Shown: positions 40,359 to 49,752, counted from the first letter of the stretch. The stretch is 64,000 nucleotides of DNA from Ktedonosporobacter rubrisoli (GCF_004208415.1 NZ_CP035758.1:6758001-6822000), one strand, 5' to 3'. Translations and numbers: made by a program. The notes: generated from the letters alone by a model not told the origin.

Positions 40359-42389
40359 TTAGCTCACTTCTGGCGGAGCCGGTGGAGTAACGGGAGGCGG
40401 CGGAGCTAACGTCTGCGCCGGCTGGTTTGGCTGCGGCTGCAGCTGCGAAGACGCTAAAGGAGCTCCTGTCTCCTCCAGAATGGTGTGTAACTGCTTTGCA
40501 TCAATCGTCTCGTGGCGACGCAACTCCTGCGCAATACGATCGAGCGATGGCCGATAGGTAGTCAAGATGTTGATGGCCTTCTCGTAGCACGCGCGCACAA
40601 TACGCTGGACCTCATCATCAATCAACTCAGCAGTATCCTCGCTATAGTCGGTGGGAGCGCCAGTATTGCCACCGCCCGCAAATGGGCTCTCGCGCTCGCT
40701 AAACGAGACTACGCCCAGTCGCTCGCTCATGCCCCAACGCGTTACCATCTGCCGAGCTATCGCCGTCACGCGCTGCAGATCGTTTTCGGCGCCAGTCGTC
40801 ACACGGTTAAACACCACCTGCTCAGCGGCACGCCCACCCAGAGCGGTCACGATCTGGGTTGTCAGGTATTCTTTGGAATAGTTGTAGCGATCATCAAGCG
40901 GCGTATACATGGTGACGCCAAGCGCCTGCCCACGCGGTACGATGGTCACTTTAGTTACCGGATCGGTTCCCTCACAGATAAGACCCGTCAGGGCGTGGCC
41001 ACCTTCATGATAGGCAGTTACATTGAGATCTTCATCGCTGAGCACCAACGGACGTTCAGCGCCCAGAAGGATCTTATCAAGAGCCTCATCAAAACAGCGC
41101 TGAGGCACGCGATCCAGATTGCGCCGAGCTGCCAGCAGGGCCGCCTCATTCACCAGATTAGCCAGGTCTGCACCTACCATGCCGGTGGTAGAACGCGCCA
41201 CCGCGACAAGATCAACGTCGGCAGACAACGGAACATTGCGCGAATGAATCTTAAGAATGGCCAGCCTGCCGTTCCAATCAGGACGATCGACAGTGACACG
41301 GCGATCGAAGCGGCCAGGACGCAACAAGGCCTGGTCGAGGCCATCGGGACGGTTGGTGGCCCCAATGACGACTACCGCCTGTCGGTTGTCAAAGCCGTCC
41401 ATCTCCACAAGCAACTGGTTCAAGGTCTGCTCACGCTCATCATTTGTATTGATGCTGGAACCGCGCTGACGGCCCACCGCGTCAATCTCATCGATAAAGA
41501 TGATGCTCGGAGCTGCCTTCTTGGCCTGATCAAACAGATCACGCACGCGACTGGCACCTACACCAACCAGCACCTCCACAAACTCCGAGCCGCTCATAGA
41601 GAAGAAGGGCACGCCAGCCTCACCGGCCACGGCGCGGGCCAGCAGCGTTTTACCGGTTCCCGGAGGGCCTACCAGCAGCACGCCACGCGGGATCTTTCCA
41701 CCCAGGCGCTGGAACTTCTGGGGCGTCTTAAGGAACTCCACAACCTCTTGCAACTCATATTTTGACTCATCTACGCCAGCAACATCGGCAAACGTCGTGC
41801 TCGGGCGATCCTCAAGGATCAACTTGGCCTTGCTCTTGCCAAAGCTGAAAATGCCTTGCTGGCCCTGCGACGCACGCCGGCTAAAGAAGACGAAGAGACC
41901 AATCAAAAAGACCCAGGGTAGAAATGTGATCAGCAGGTTTAGCCAGAAACCGTTATCAGGAGGTGGCTTATAAGAGACAACAGCGCCACTATTTATGAGC
42001 TTCTGAGGCAACTGGTCATCCCCGTTGGGAAGTTGTACTACATGATACTGCGTCCGATTTTCTATCGGGTTATTTAATTCCCCCATAATATCGCTTTGCC
42101 CAACAAATGTAGCCGACTTAACATTTTTCGCATCGATTTGCTGGTAAAACGTATTATATGGCAAGTCTACTGCCTGTGGCGCGTTATTCGCATTGTTAGC
42201 TGAGTTAAAGTAGCTGAATATATACACAACCAGCATGGCAGCAACGATCAGGAACAGCCAGCGATTGAGTGTGTTAGTTGGCCGCTTTGGAGAACCTGGT
42301 CCATTTGGGCGCCCGGAAGTACCTGGGCGAAATTGCTGCCTGTCGTTACTATTTTGTAGCCAGTGCATGTTACCCGGCTGTCTATCCAT
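40359..42389 (-). CDS. ftsH: ATP-dependent zinc metalloprotease FtsH
   Basis: This 676-residue protein is a complete FtsH. It has a cytoplasmic N-terminal tail, membrane helix 1 (WLFLIVAAMLVVYIFSYF), an external domain and membrane helix 2 (LLITFLPWVFLIGLFVFF). The AAA module has the P-loop GPPGTGKT, Walker B IIFIDEID and the SRH RPGRFDR. The protease site reads HEGGH, where most FtsH proteins have HEAGH; the zinc-binding histidines and Glu are kept. It degrades membrane and short-lived cytoplasmic proteins. The Pro/Gln-rich C-terminus (PPPPVTPP) is unusual but harmless. A short AGGT lies before the ATG. Confidence 0.96.
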   Translation of the reverse strand: MDRQPGNMHWLQNSNDRQQFRPGTSGRPNGPGSPKRPTNTLNRWLFLIVAAMLVVYIFSYFNSANNANNAPQAVDLPYNTFYQQIDAKNVKSATFVGQSDIMGELNNPIENRTQYHVVQLPNGDDQLPQKLINSGAVVSYKPPPDNGFWLNLLITFLPWVFLIGLFVFFSRRASQGQQGIFSFGKSKAKLILEDRPSTTFADVAGVDESKYELQEVVEFLKTPQKFQRLGGKIPRGVLLVGPPGTGKTLLARAVAGEAGVPFFSMSGSEFVEVLVGVGASRVRDLFDQAKKAAPSIIFIDEIDAVGRQRGSSINTNDEREQTLNQLLVEMDGFDNRQAVVVIGATNRPDGLDQALLRPGRFDRRVTVDRPDWNGRLAILKIHSRNVPLSADVDLVAVARSTTGMVGADLANLVNEAALLAARRNLDRVPQRCFDEALDKILLGAERPLVLSDEDLNVTAYHEGGHALTGLICEGTDPVTKVTIVPRGQALGVTMYTPLDDRYNYSKEYLTTQIVTALGGRAAEQVVFNRVTTGAENDLQRVTAIARQMVTRWGMSERLGVVSFSERESPFAGGGNTGAPTDYSEDTAELIDDEVQRIVRACYEKAINILTTYRPSLDRIAQELRRHETIDAKQLHTILEETGAPLASSQLQPQPNQPAQTLAPPPPVTPPAPPEVS

Positions 42390-42751
42390 GTAAATTACCT
42401 GCTTTCTGGGCCTCCGACATGCATAATGCTTTGGTACATCATATTATAAAGACATATACGGGGCATCCATTATGTAACACCCCTTATTATATCTTACATA
42501 CGATGGTTTTGCACATACAGGATACATTTATAGAACCGCTGAAAAGATGGGCCCTGGCGGCTCACAAGTTCGCTCTTCCAGCCGACTTCTCGCGCTCTTT
42601 AACTTGCCTTGCTCAATTCATAAAGAGAGACTATTCCTTCTGGGGTCCACCAACTATAAAAAGGCCAGTTCCAGGTCTAGCTACCCAGAACTGGCCCCTT
42701 CACGGTCCTAAATCCTCCCAACATCAACACATATACATGTATCTATTTTTC
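42390..42751. other. Upstream region of ftsH and tail of the kinase locus
   Basis: Two TATAAT boxes on the minus strand (42443-42448 and 42486-42491) could serve as ftsH -10 elements, but neither has a convincing -35. The left part carries nothing else. The terminator of the upstream kinase/PASTA locus lies at 42657-42696. No gene is seen. Confidence 0.45.
42657..42696 (-). terminator. Intrinsic terminator of the kinase/PASTA locus
   Basis: On the minus strand GGCCAGTTCTGGG and CCTGGAACTGGCC pair over a short loop and are followed by TTTTTATAG. Confidence 0.9.
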
Positions 42752-43612
42752 TCACCTGTTTGTATTGTTTCCGTTATTTCCACCAGTCCCAGAAGTTACC
42801 TGAGTACCGGGAGTAGTCGAGACAGCCGAACCATCGCCGGGTGAAACCGTCACCGTTGGATCTGGCTTAGGCGTTCGCGTTGGCTTTGGGTGTCTTGTTG
42901 GCGTTGGTGACGGCTCGTCTGTAGGGGTCGGCGAAGGCGTCGGCGAAGGCGTCGGCGTTGGTACCGTCTGCGTCGGAACGCTATTATCCACAAGCAACAC
43001 CAGCGGCTGGTTCGGATCGCACTTGAGCGAAGTGCCGGCCTTAGGCTGAACATCCTTCACAATTTGCTCAGGCAGAACGCGCAGATTAGCATTGACCCCA
43101 ACAACCTGGAGGGAGACGCAGTTCGCATACTGAGTCTGGGAAAGTATCTTTTCCGCCTCTCCCAGGGACTTACCAACCAAGTCATTAGGTACAGTTACTG
43201 TAGGCGTGGCTTCAGCTAAGTCTATCGAAATCGTCGAATTGGCAGGGACGGCAGCTCCGGCGGCCGGATCTTGCTTTGTCACGGTTCCGGAAGTCATCCC
43301 ATTACTGATTCTCAACGTAAAGCCATTTTTTCCCGCGATATCCTGAGCATCCTTCAGGCTCTTACCTACGAGCTGAGGTACCTGTAAAGTCTGTGGCGTA
43401 GTCGCCGTTGGCTGGCCACCCGAGATACCCGGGATATTAATAAAATTAAGCTCAGCAGCCAGATAGACGCTAAACCCTAATAATAATAGCGTTGCAAGAA
43501 GAATAAGAATAGTAATAACGCTTGCAAAACGAGAATCGCGTTGCTCCCCCACAACACCCGCGCGTCCCATAGCGCCTTTTTGGAAAGGGCGCGTCACCCC
43601 AGAAGAGCCCAC
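42752..43612 (-). CDS. PASTA-domain membrane protein, probably the C-terminal half of a split PknB
   Basis: This frame encodes a membrane helix (VITILILLATLLLLGFSVYL) and two PASTA domains, each beginning VPQLVGKSLKDA or VPNDLVGKSLGEA, then a third partial unit and a Pro/Thr tail. PASTA domains bind peptidoglycan fragments. The GTG at 43612 has no SD. The frame is open without a stop back to 43756, and that stretch reads as a Pro/Gln/Tyr-rich linker (for example YTYSPQQAPVSGADYNQLPY) of the sort found between kinase and membrane helix. The natural product is therefore probably one kinase-TM-PASTA protein, and this half is out of frame by one base. Confidence 0.75.
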   Translation of the reverse strand: MGSSGVTRPFQKGAMGRAGVVGEQRDSRFASVITILILLATLLLLGFSVYLAAELNFINIPGISGGQPTATTPQTLQVPQLVGKSLKDAQDIAGKNGFTLRISNGMTSGTVTKQDPAAGAAVPANSTISIDLAEATPTVTVPNDLVGKSLGEAEKILSQTQYANCVSLQVVGVNANLRVLPEQIVKDVQPKAGTSLKCDPNQPLVLLVDNSVPTQTVPTPTPSPTPSPTPTDEPSPTPTRHPKPTRTPKPDPTVTVSPGDGSAVSTTPGTQVTSGTGGNNGNNTNR

Positions 43613-44703
43613 GTCAGGGGCACTGTAAGGAAGCTGGTTATAATCAGCACCAGAAACCGGGGCTTGCTGAGGAGAGTAAGTATAGGGTTGATCATTGCGT
43701 AAAGTTGCCAGGCCATTTTCCTGCCCCCATTCATATACTCGGGGGCCATCATATTGTTAGGAGAGGAATTAGACTGCGCAACATAAGCTCCGTTGTTAGG
43801 CGAAGAGACTTGTGGAGTAGGCCCACTATTGGGAGCGAACGCGCCAGTCGAGCTGATCATCGTCGCATTATTGGCCTCCTCATCGCCAAGCATCTCAAGA
43901 GCGCGAGCCAGCGCGCTGCCATCGGGGAAGCGCATCCCAGGCACTTTTTCCAGACAACGTAGAATAATCTCTTCAAGAGCGGGAGGAATATTCGGATTGA
44001 GCTGGCTGGGTGGCACAGGTGGTTCCTGAATGTGCTGCATAGCCACAGCCACAGGAGTATCACCATCAAAAGGCGTACGCTGCGTAAGCATCTCATACAT
44101 CACAATGCCCAGAGCATACACATCGGCGGCAGGGCTCACAATCTCGCCCTGAGCCTGTTCTGGCGCATAATACTGCACCGTACCCAACGTCATGCCCGTT
44201 GTCGTAAGGCGTTCGGCATTGATATCTTTATAGACGCTGGCAATACCAAAGTCAGTCAGCTTGATAGAGCCATCGCGACCCACGAGAATATTCTGCGGCT
44301 TCACATCGCGGTGGACAATACTCCGGCGATGCGCAGCCCCCAGACCCAGGGCAACATCATGAGCGATAATGATAGCCCGATCAATAGCCAGCATTCCGCG
44401 CGAGCGAAGATAACGACGCAGATCTGTGCCCTCAACCATCTCCATGACAATAAAGTAATTGCCATCACTCTGCCCATAATCGTAGACCTGCACGATATTG
44501 GGATGCTGCAAAGATGATGCAGCCCTCGCCTCTCGCTGGAAGCGTGTCACAAACTTCGGGTCGGTGCTATAAACTTCACGCAGCACTTTGATGGCTACAA
44601 CGCGGTCCATGCGCAGATCACGTCCGCGGTAAATCGTAGCCATGCCGCCACGTCCTATGGGATCTTGTAACTGGTATCGCTCACCCAAAACTTCGATTTG
44701 CAT
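43594..44703 (-). CDS. pknB: PknB-like Ser/Thr protein kinase, probably truncated by a frameshift
   Basis: This 369-residue reading has a complete Hanks-type kinase domain (about 8-270): glycine loop IGRGGMATIY, VAIKVL Lys, catalytic HRDVKPQN and metal-binding LTDFG. The final part of the frame (after about residue 315) is hydrophobic and unlike a kinase linker. It corresponds to the linker of the PASTA frame read one base out. GGAG precedes the ATG at 44703. The full protein would be about 650 residues, the normal size for PknB with two or three PASTA domains. Likely targets include FHA proteins such as the one at 31004-32527. Confidence 0.85.
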   Translation of the reverse strand: MQIEVLGERYQLQDPIGRGGMATIYRGRDLRMDRVVAIKVLREVYSTDPKFVTRFQREARAASSLQHPNIVQVYDYGQSDGNYFIVMEMVEGTDLRRYLRSRGMLAIDRAIIIAHDVALGLGAAHRRSIVHRDVKPQNILVGRDGSIKLTDFGIASVYKDINAERLTTTGMTLGTVQYYAPEQAQGEIVSPAADVYALGIVMYEMLTQRTPFDGDTPVAVAMQHIQEPPVPPSQLNPNIPPALEEIILRCLEKVPGMRFPDGSALARALEMLGDEEANNATMISSTGAFAPNSGPTPQVSSPNNGAYVAQSNSSPNNMMAPEYMNGGRKMAWQLYAMINPILTLLSKPRFLVLIITSFLTVPLTWALLG

Positions 44704-45038
44704 AGCACTCCGCACTGTACAGGCGCTTATTAAGCCGCCATTCTCTGCCAGTCAGGCAACCGCTTTCCAGATACCCCGCTTGGCGTATCCAGCAGGTCGT
44801 CCTACATCAGGGTGCCCTTGTCGCGGCCCCGTCCACGGGACAAGAGCTACACCTACTACAACCAAAAGCACAGGCCAATGGCACCAGATTTATATAGTAG
44901 CTCCCTCTATAGGGTTTCCGGGCAAAAGTATTATGTTCACATATTGCGCCATTATTTTAACCTATTCTGCGATAGAATGGAACATTTTATACAAAAGTAG
45001 GGGTTTGCTGTATTGTAACCTTACACTTTCTGAACCTT
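44704..45038. other. Intergenic region upstream of the kinase
   Basis: This 335-base gap must contain the kinase promoter and the 3' end of the selB transcript. On the minus strand CTTGTC and GACAAG enclose CCGT..ACGG, a nested hairpin at about 44815-44850. The part near 44930-45010 is AT-rich. I see no tRNA-Sec gene here, although selB is adjacent. Confidence 0.4.
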
Positions 45039-47042
45039 TCACGACTCCTTCGCTGAAGCGCCAGAGCGGAGCGCTGCCGGGCCTGGCACGCGCTCGTCCC
45101 CCATACGGCGCGTTATATGCAGCGCATCCAGATGTTCCAGAAGAGGCAGGATATATTTTCGTGTCGTCCCCAATACATCGCGTGCCTCGGCTACAGTCAT
45201 CTTGCCATGTTCTCGCAAATAGGTCATCAACCTGGCTATAGCGTCATCGTACGTTTCCCGTAGAAATAGTATACCATCGCCTAATTTCACGAAGCGCCCC
45301 TGTTCTACCAGCGCCGTCACCACCTCAGGGCTCGTCATCGTTTCAGCTTCTACTTTCCCCGGCGGTGTATAAGAACTTTGCTGGAAGCGGCGCACCAATT
45401 GTTCAACCTGTTGTTCTTGACGAGCGGTGAAGCGCGGTATAAAATTGGGCAAGCGAATAAGGCCTCCTGTCCGTGATGAAGCCTCCGCATGCCCACTCCC
45501 AACCTCCGGGACCGCTTCTAGCCGCCCCTGGGTCTGCAGCACTGTAAAAACTTCTGCTGCCATCTTCGGTGAGAGGTTTAAACGCGCACGCCATTCCTCT
45601 TTAGAGAGACCACTACGGAGCGGATATTGCCGGTGATGCTCGCTCACCAGGCGCACCGCTTCCTCTACCAACGCATCCCAGATGTGTTGCGCAAACCAGG
45701 ACCCCCCGACCTTGCACACCCTTCTCTCTGTTAACAACGTCTCTAATGTAAATTGTGTCACATCTTCAGCCAAATTGCACTGCTTAACGATGTCGGCAAA
45801 ATCATACCCGCTTAAACGCTTGCTTGCTTTGCTCCCTGCTGGCAGCGCCTTTGCAGAAGGTGCTCGCACTCCTGCTCCTCTATCAAGAGCAGCAAGCACT
45901 AGCTCTTCCGGCGAGCCATGTAACAAGCGTTCCAGTTCTAGCAGAACCGGCTGCTGAAAGCGTCGATGATAGCGTGGTCGCACATCGATGACTTCACCGC
46001 CTCCAATCGTTACACTCGGCGAAGGCACACGCAGAATAAAGCGCTCCCGACGCACTATGGCCGCCGGCCGACTAAAACGTAGCTGCGCCCACGCACTTTT
46101 GCCCGGTTGCAATTCCTCAACATCTAGTAAACGCACGCGCGTTGGAATCTCTTGCGTGCCACAATAGAAATCCACCTGCATATTGTGCGTAAGCGGTCGC
46201 GCCGCATCGGCCAACAATTGGATACGTGCATCCACCAGCATAGATGTGTGCAATTGGCCCGGTAGCGCTACTATATCGCCACGCGCCAGTTCTGTACGCG
46301 CTACATTTGCCAGATTCATCGCTACCCGACTTCCGGGCTGCGCCACTTCGAGCTGCTGCTTATGCGTCTGTAACGTGCGTAGCCGGGTCTTGATGCCCCG
46401 TGGCAGTATCTCTACTTCCTGGCCTACCTTAAATACGCCATCAAGCAGGGTTCCTGTCACAACAGTACCAAAACCGGTCATGGTAAAGACACGATCAATG
46501 GGTAGACGAGGGCGCGCCACGTTTTGCCGCTCCTGCGCCTCATCAAGGATGGAATCTAGCCTCTGCAGCAGTTCGGGCAAACCCTGACCGCTATAGGCCG
46601 AAACCGGCAAGATCGGCGCATCCTTGAGCAAGGTTGGCTCAAGCTGCTCGCTTACTTCCTCACGCACCAGTTCAAGCCACTCTTCATCAACAAGATCGAT
46701 CTTTGTCAGCGCGACAACTCCCCGCCTTACGCCTAACAGATCAAGAATGGCAAGATGTTCACGCGTCTGGGGCATGACCCCTTCGTCGGCGGCTACCACT
46801 AACAGGGCCGCATCGATTCCCCCTACGCCCGCCAGCATATTCTTAATAAAGCTCTCATGACCCGGAACATCTACAATGCTGACCTCGCGCCCACCCGGCA
46901 ATTTTAGCCAGGCAAAGCCAAGGTCTATGGTCATTCCGCGCTCTTTTTCTTCAGCCAGGCGATCAGGATCGATGCCCGTTAATGCTTTCACCAAGGTTGA
47001 TTTGCCATGATCGACATGTCCGGCAGTACCAATGCAACTCAT
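45039..47042 (-). CDS. selB: Selenocysteine-specific elongation factor SelB
   Basis: This 667-residue protein has an EF-Tu-like GTPase domain (GTAGHVDHGKST, then ERGMTIDLGFAW, VDVPGHESF and TKIDLVD). Domains II and III follow, and a C-terminal set of winged-helix units that bind the SECIS hairpin in the mRNA. The length fits bacterial SelB. It delivers Sec-tRNA to UGA codons. selA, selD and tRNA-Sec are not visible in the window, and I did not identify a selenoprotein gene here. The ROK gene lies 143 bases upstream on the same strand. Confidence 0.95.
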   Translation of the reverse strand: MSCIGTAGHVDHGKSTLVKALTGIDPDRLAEEKERGMTIDLGFAWLKLPGGREVSIVDVPGHESFIKNMLAGVGGIDAALLVVAADEGVMPQTREHLAILDLLGVRRGVVALTKIDLVDEEWLELVREEVSEQLEPTLLKDAPILPVSAYSGQGLPELLQRLDSILDEAQERQNVARPRLPIDRVFTMTGFGTVVTGTLLDGVFKVGQEVEILPRGIKTRLRTLQTHKQQLEVAQPGSRVAMNLANVARTELARGDIVALPGQLHTSMLVDARIQLLADAARPLTHNMQVDFYCGTQEIPTRVRLLDVEELQPGKSAWAQLRFSRPAAIVRRERFILRVPSPSVTIGGGEVIDVRPRYHRRFQQPVLLELERLLHGSPEELVLAALDRGAGVRAPSAKALPAGSKASKRLSGYDFADIVKQCNLAEDVTQFTLETLLTERRVCKVGGSWFAQHIWDALVEEAVRLVSEHHRQYPLRSGLSKEEWRARLNLSPKMAAEVFTVLQTQGRLEAVPEVGSGHAEASSRTGGLIRLPNFIPRFTARQEQQVEQLVRRFQQSSYTPPGKVEAETMTSPEVVTALVEQGRFVKLGDGILFLRETYDDAIARLMTYLREHGKMTVAEARDVLGTTRKYILPLLEHLDALHITRRMGDERVPGPAALRSGASAKES

Positions 47043-47185
47043 GATTTACCTAGAAGCAAGGGTTCGCTTGTCCTCGCTCATCTCCGGTAGGGGAAGACAG
47101 CCTACACCTTCTTAATTCAGGCTTAACTTGACATTGAGTCATAGTATACACTACGATGGCAACCCTGGCTATAGACGGGGCCACA

Positions 47186-48193
47186 CTATGAAGATGGGGC
47201 ATCCTCCTTCCTTTGCAGAGCTTGCCTGGCATAAACAGCAGCCCCATAAGCGCCAGCCGTCGTGCCCAGCATGCCGCGCACAATCGACATATTCTTGATG
47301 TCTCTATAGAGATATTTCTCCCGGGCCACGCTTACGGCGGTCTCAAAAAACAGGTCTATCTCGTTAATCACTTCTCCGCCAAGAATGACCATACCGGGAT
47401 TCAATAAGTTAAAGATATTGGCCAGGCCCAGGCCAAAGCTACGAGCTGCCTCTTCCACAACCTCTATTGTTAGCTCGTCTTCCTGATCAATGGCATCGGC
47501 AATCATGGCTCCGCTGACATCTGACGGCACCTGCATTAAGGCTTCTTTGAGCAAAGAGTTTCTTCCTTGCGCTACGAGCCTGCGCATTTTCTTGCCCATT
47601 GCGGGACCGGAGGCGATAGCATCAAGGCAGCCTCTATTGCCACACTCGCACTCTGGGCCATCTATGTCAACAATAGTATGGCCCAGCTCGCCACCCAGAT
47701 AGCCAGTTCCTTTATAGAGCTGGCCGGAGATGAGCAGACTGGAACCAATATGGTAGCCTACATGTATATAGACGAGATTACTTATATTTTTCCCAGCGCC
47801 TATCCGATGCTCACCAATACCCTGAGCATCCACGATATTAAGGAGAGAGATAGGTAGATCAAAATAGTTCTGCAGCAATCTGCGCATCGGTATGGCGGTC
47901 AGATTATAGCGCGGCAGGAGCAGAAGTATGCCATTCTCAGTGTCTATCTGGCCCATGGTTGCTACGCCAAGCGCGGCTACATCATCCATGCTTACCTGCG
48001 CATCCTCGACGGCCTCAACAACGCTGCGCCGAATACGCTCGACAAGGGTGGTCTGGTCTGGATTGCGCAAGACCTCGCGATATCTATGCTCGCCCATCAA
48101 CCACAACATTCCGCCAGCTTCTTCGCGAACGACTATGCTATGAACGCGGTCGATTCCCGCGCTCACTCCTATCAACAACCGTGACCCTTCCAT
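47186..48193 (-). CDS. ROK-family sugar kinase or regulator
   Basis: This 335-residue protein is a ROK member. The phosphate motif GVSAGIDRVHSIVV is at the N-terminus, followed by a GELGHTIVDIDG metal ligand, the zinc motif CECGNRGCLDAI, and FGLGLANIFNLLNPGMVILGG. No N-terminal HTH is present, so a kinase of glucose-type sugars is more likely than a repressor. The catalytic Asp of DIGGT-type motifs at the N-terminus is replaced here (VSAGI), so activity is uncertain. GGAGGAG precedes the ATG at 48193. It lies 20 bases downstream of the radical SAM gene and is the last gene of the island 2 operon. Confidence 0.82.
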   Translation of the reverse strand: MEGSRLLIGVSAGIDRVHSIVVREEAGGMLWLMGEHRYREVLRNPDQTTLVERIRRSVVEAVEDAQVSMDDVAALGVATMGQIDTENGILLLLPRYNLTAIPMRRLLQNYFDLPISLLNIVDAQGIGEHRIGAGKNISNLVYIHVGYHIGSSLLISGQLYKGTGYLGGELGHTIVDIDGPECECGNRGCLDAIASGPAMGKKMRRLVAQGRNSLLKEALMQVPSDVSGAMIADAIDQEDELTIEVVEEAARSFGLGLANIFNLLNPGMVILGGEVINEIDLFFETAVSVAREKYLYRDIKNMSIVRGMLGTTAGAYGAAVYARQALQRKEDAPSS

Positions 48194-48213
48194 GTTTGCT
48201 TTCTCCTCCGCAA

Positions 48214-49752
48214 CTAAGGTAATGCTGGAGCCCACATCTTATTTGGGCTTACCTCTACAGGTGTTTTATACTGTAATAAGCGTCTGGCTTCCAGAAGGAG
48301 TACTTCCGGGAATAAGGCGGTGTAGATAGTGCAGTTGGGAGACTTTACATCATAGCGGCCCGTAGCTCTATAGGTTAGCAATGGGCAGCCTCCCGTACAC
48401 CAGTAACGCCATGTACACGTACGACAACCTTCCTTTTCCTCAACAGGCGGTCCCTGCACGCCTGAGCTGTCTTCTCTTACTTCTTGCAACGGATCATCTG
48501 CCCGAATAGTGCTGACAATATGGGTGATCTCTGCCTGGCATTTGGCCACGCCACCATGCTGGTCTATGACGAGATAGTTCTGTCCTACGCCGCAGGTGCG
48601 CCGATGGGGAAGATGCATATTGGCTTTATCTAGCAGGTTGCCCAGCAGCTTGCGCGCCGGCAGTTTGTCGCCAATGTGGGCAAAAACTTCCCGCATAGCG
48701 GCAATGATCTGTTCATCGGCAAAGCGCAAGTCAGCAATATGGGCCGAGCACTCGTTATCCCGATAATAATTGAGCGAGAAGGGCAAATCGCGTTCCAGGA
48801 TATACTCGATGAGCGCGGGTAGTCCTTGAAGATTGCGCTGCGAGACGGTCACAGAAATGTGCGGGATTAGCTCGCTAGCTAGCAGGCGCTCAATCGTACG
48901 CAGGACGTAGCGCGCCGAGCCATAGCCGTTTGCAAACTGCCGCTGGCTATCGTGATATATCCCCAGTCCATCCAGCGAGATCATAACATCAATCTGGCGA
49001 GCTTTAAGCTGCTCGATGGTTTTCTGCGGTATGGTCACGCCATTGCTCAAGAGAACGGCAGCAAAGCCTATGTCATGCTCATGTGCTAACTGTGCCGCGT
49101 AATCATGCAAGGCCAGAACGTTACGCAGGTGCAGGCTTGCTTCGCCTCCGGCATACTTGAGCCTGACATGCTTTATCTGGTGACGCAGGGCAGATCTGAA
49201 GATGGCTTCTATGGCTTTGCGGCCAGTCTCGGCGGACATATCCTCATGTGTCTTTTGCAGATAGCAATAGTGGCAACGCAAGTTACACTCGTTGGTCACG
49301 TGCAGCCAGGCCGTGAGGGTCTTAACGCCATTGTCAAGCGGAACGGGGATCTGAGCGCCGGGATACTTGAGGAATCCCAGCTTATAAAAGAGGGCTAACA
49401 GTTTTTCTATGCTTTCTCCCGACCACTCTGGCCACTCACGAAGCAATTGCGCCAGCGTGCAAGGAGAGCTTAAGCGTTGGAAGAGCGCTAGCGCTTCGGC
49501 GTCGAGTACGGCTATCTGACCTGAGCCCGTGGGATTGCAGACCAGCCAGCGCTCAGGACTGCATTCCTGGATATGCAGAGGACTCGCTTGCTGCAAGGCC
49601 CGGGAACGTACTGCTGCCACATCGCCATCCATAAGAGGCAAGATAGCCATAGATTGCTGAAAAGATGGCGCATTACAATCGTTAGCACACTCATTATCAC
49701 ATTCGTTAGCATAAATATTATCGTCAGGCAAAGCGTCAAGCCAAATTCTCAT
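48214..49752 (-). CDS. Radical SAM/SPASM protein with PqqD-like N-terminal region
   Basis: This 512-residue protein has the radical SAM motif CNLRCHYC near residue 155. A C-terminal SPASM domain has CGVGQNYLVI and the cluster CRTCTWRYWCTGGC, for extra Fe-S clusters. Residues about 70-130 resemble a PqqD/RRE-like peptide-recognition domain. Such enzymes usually modify a peptide or protein side chain. An unusual N-terminal NECDNECANDC puts Cys18, Cys22 and Cys26 at four-residue steps, which could bind another metal or be a modification substrate. No precursor peptide gene is seen in the 123-base gap before it. It sits between a STAND NTPase and the ROK gene in one operon. Confidence 0.88.
   Translation of the reverse strand: MRIWLDALPDDNIYANECDNECANDCNAPSFQQSMAILPLMDGDVAAVRSRALQQASPLHIQECSPERWLVCNPTGSGQIAVLDAEALALFQRLSSPCTLAQLLREWPEWSGESIEKLLALFYKLGFLKYPGAQIPVPLDNGVKTLTAWLHVTNECNLRCHYCYLQKTHEDMSAETGRKAIEAIFRSALRHQIKHVRLKYAGGEASLHLRNVLALHDYAAQLAHEHDIGFAAVLLSNGVTIPQKTIEQLKARQIDVMISLDGLGIYHDSQRQFANGYGSARYVLRTIERLLASELIPHISVTVSQRNLQGLPALIEYILERDLPFSLNYYRDNECSAHIADLRFADEQIIAAMREVFAHIGDKLPARKLLGNLLDKANMHLPHRRTCGVGQNYLVIDQHGGVAKCQAEITHIVSTIRADDPLQEVREDSSGVQGPPVEEKEGCRTCTWRYWCTGGCPLLTYRATGRYDVKSPNCTIYTALFPEVLLLEARRLLQYKTPVEVSPNKMWAPALP

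Noticed and set aside
40512..41765. 417-codon open frame on the plus strand
   Set aside because: It lies entirely antisense to ftsH, and its translation is a His/Arg/Thr-rich shadow of the FtsH codons without any domain.
40359..42389. HEGGH instead of HEAGH in FtsH as a sign of inactivity
   Set aside because: The two zinc-binding His and the catalytic Glu are all present; the changed residue is a small-to-small substitution.
44704..45038. Possible tRNA-Sec gene next to selB
   Set aside because: There is a nested hairpin, but no long acceptor and variable arm, no TCA anticodon loop and no T-loop GGTTCGA at the right spacing.
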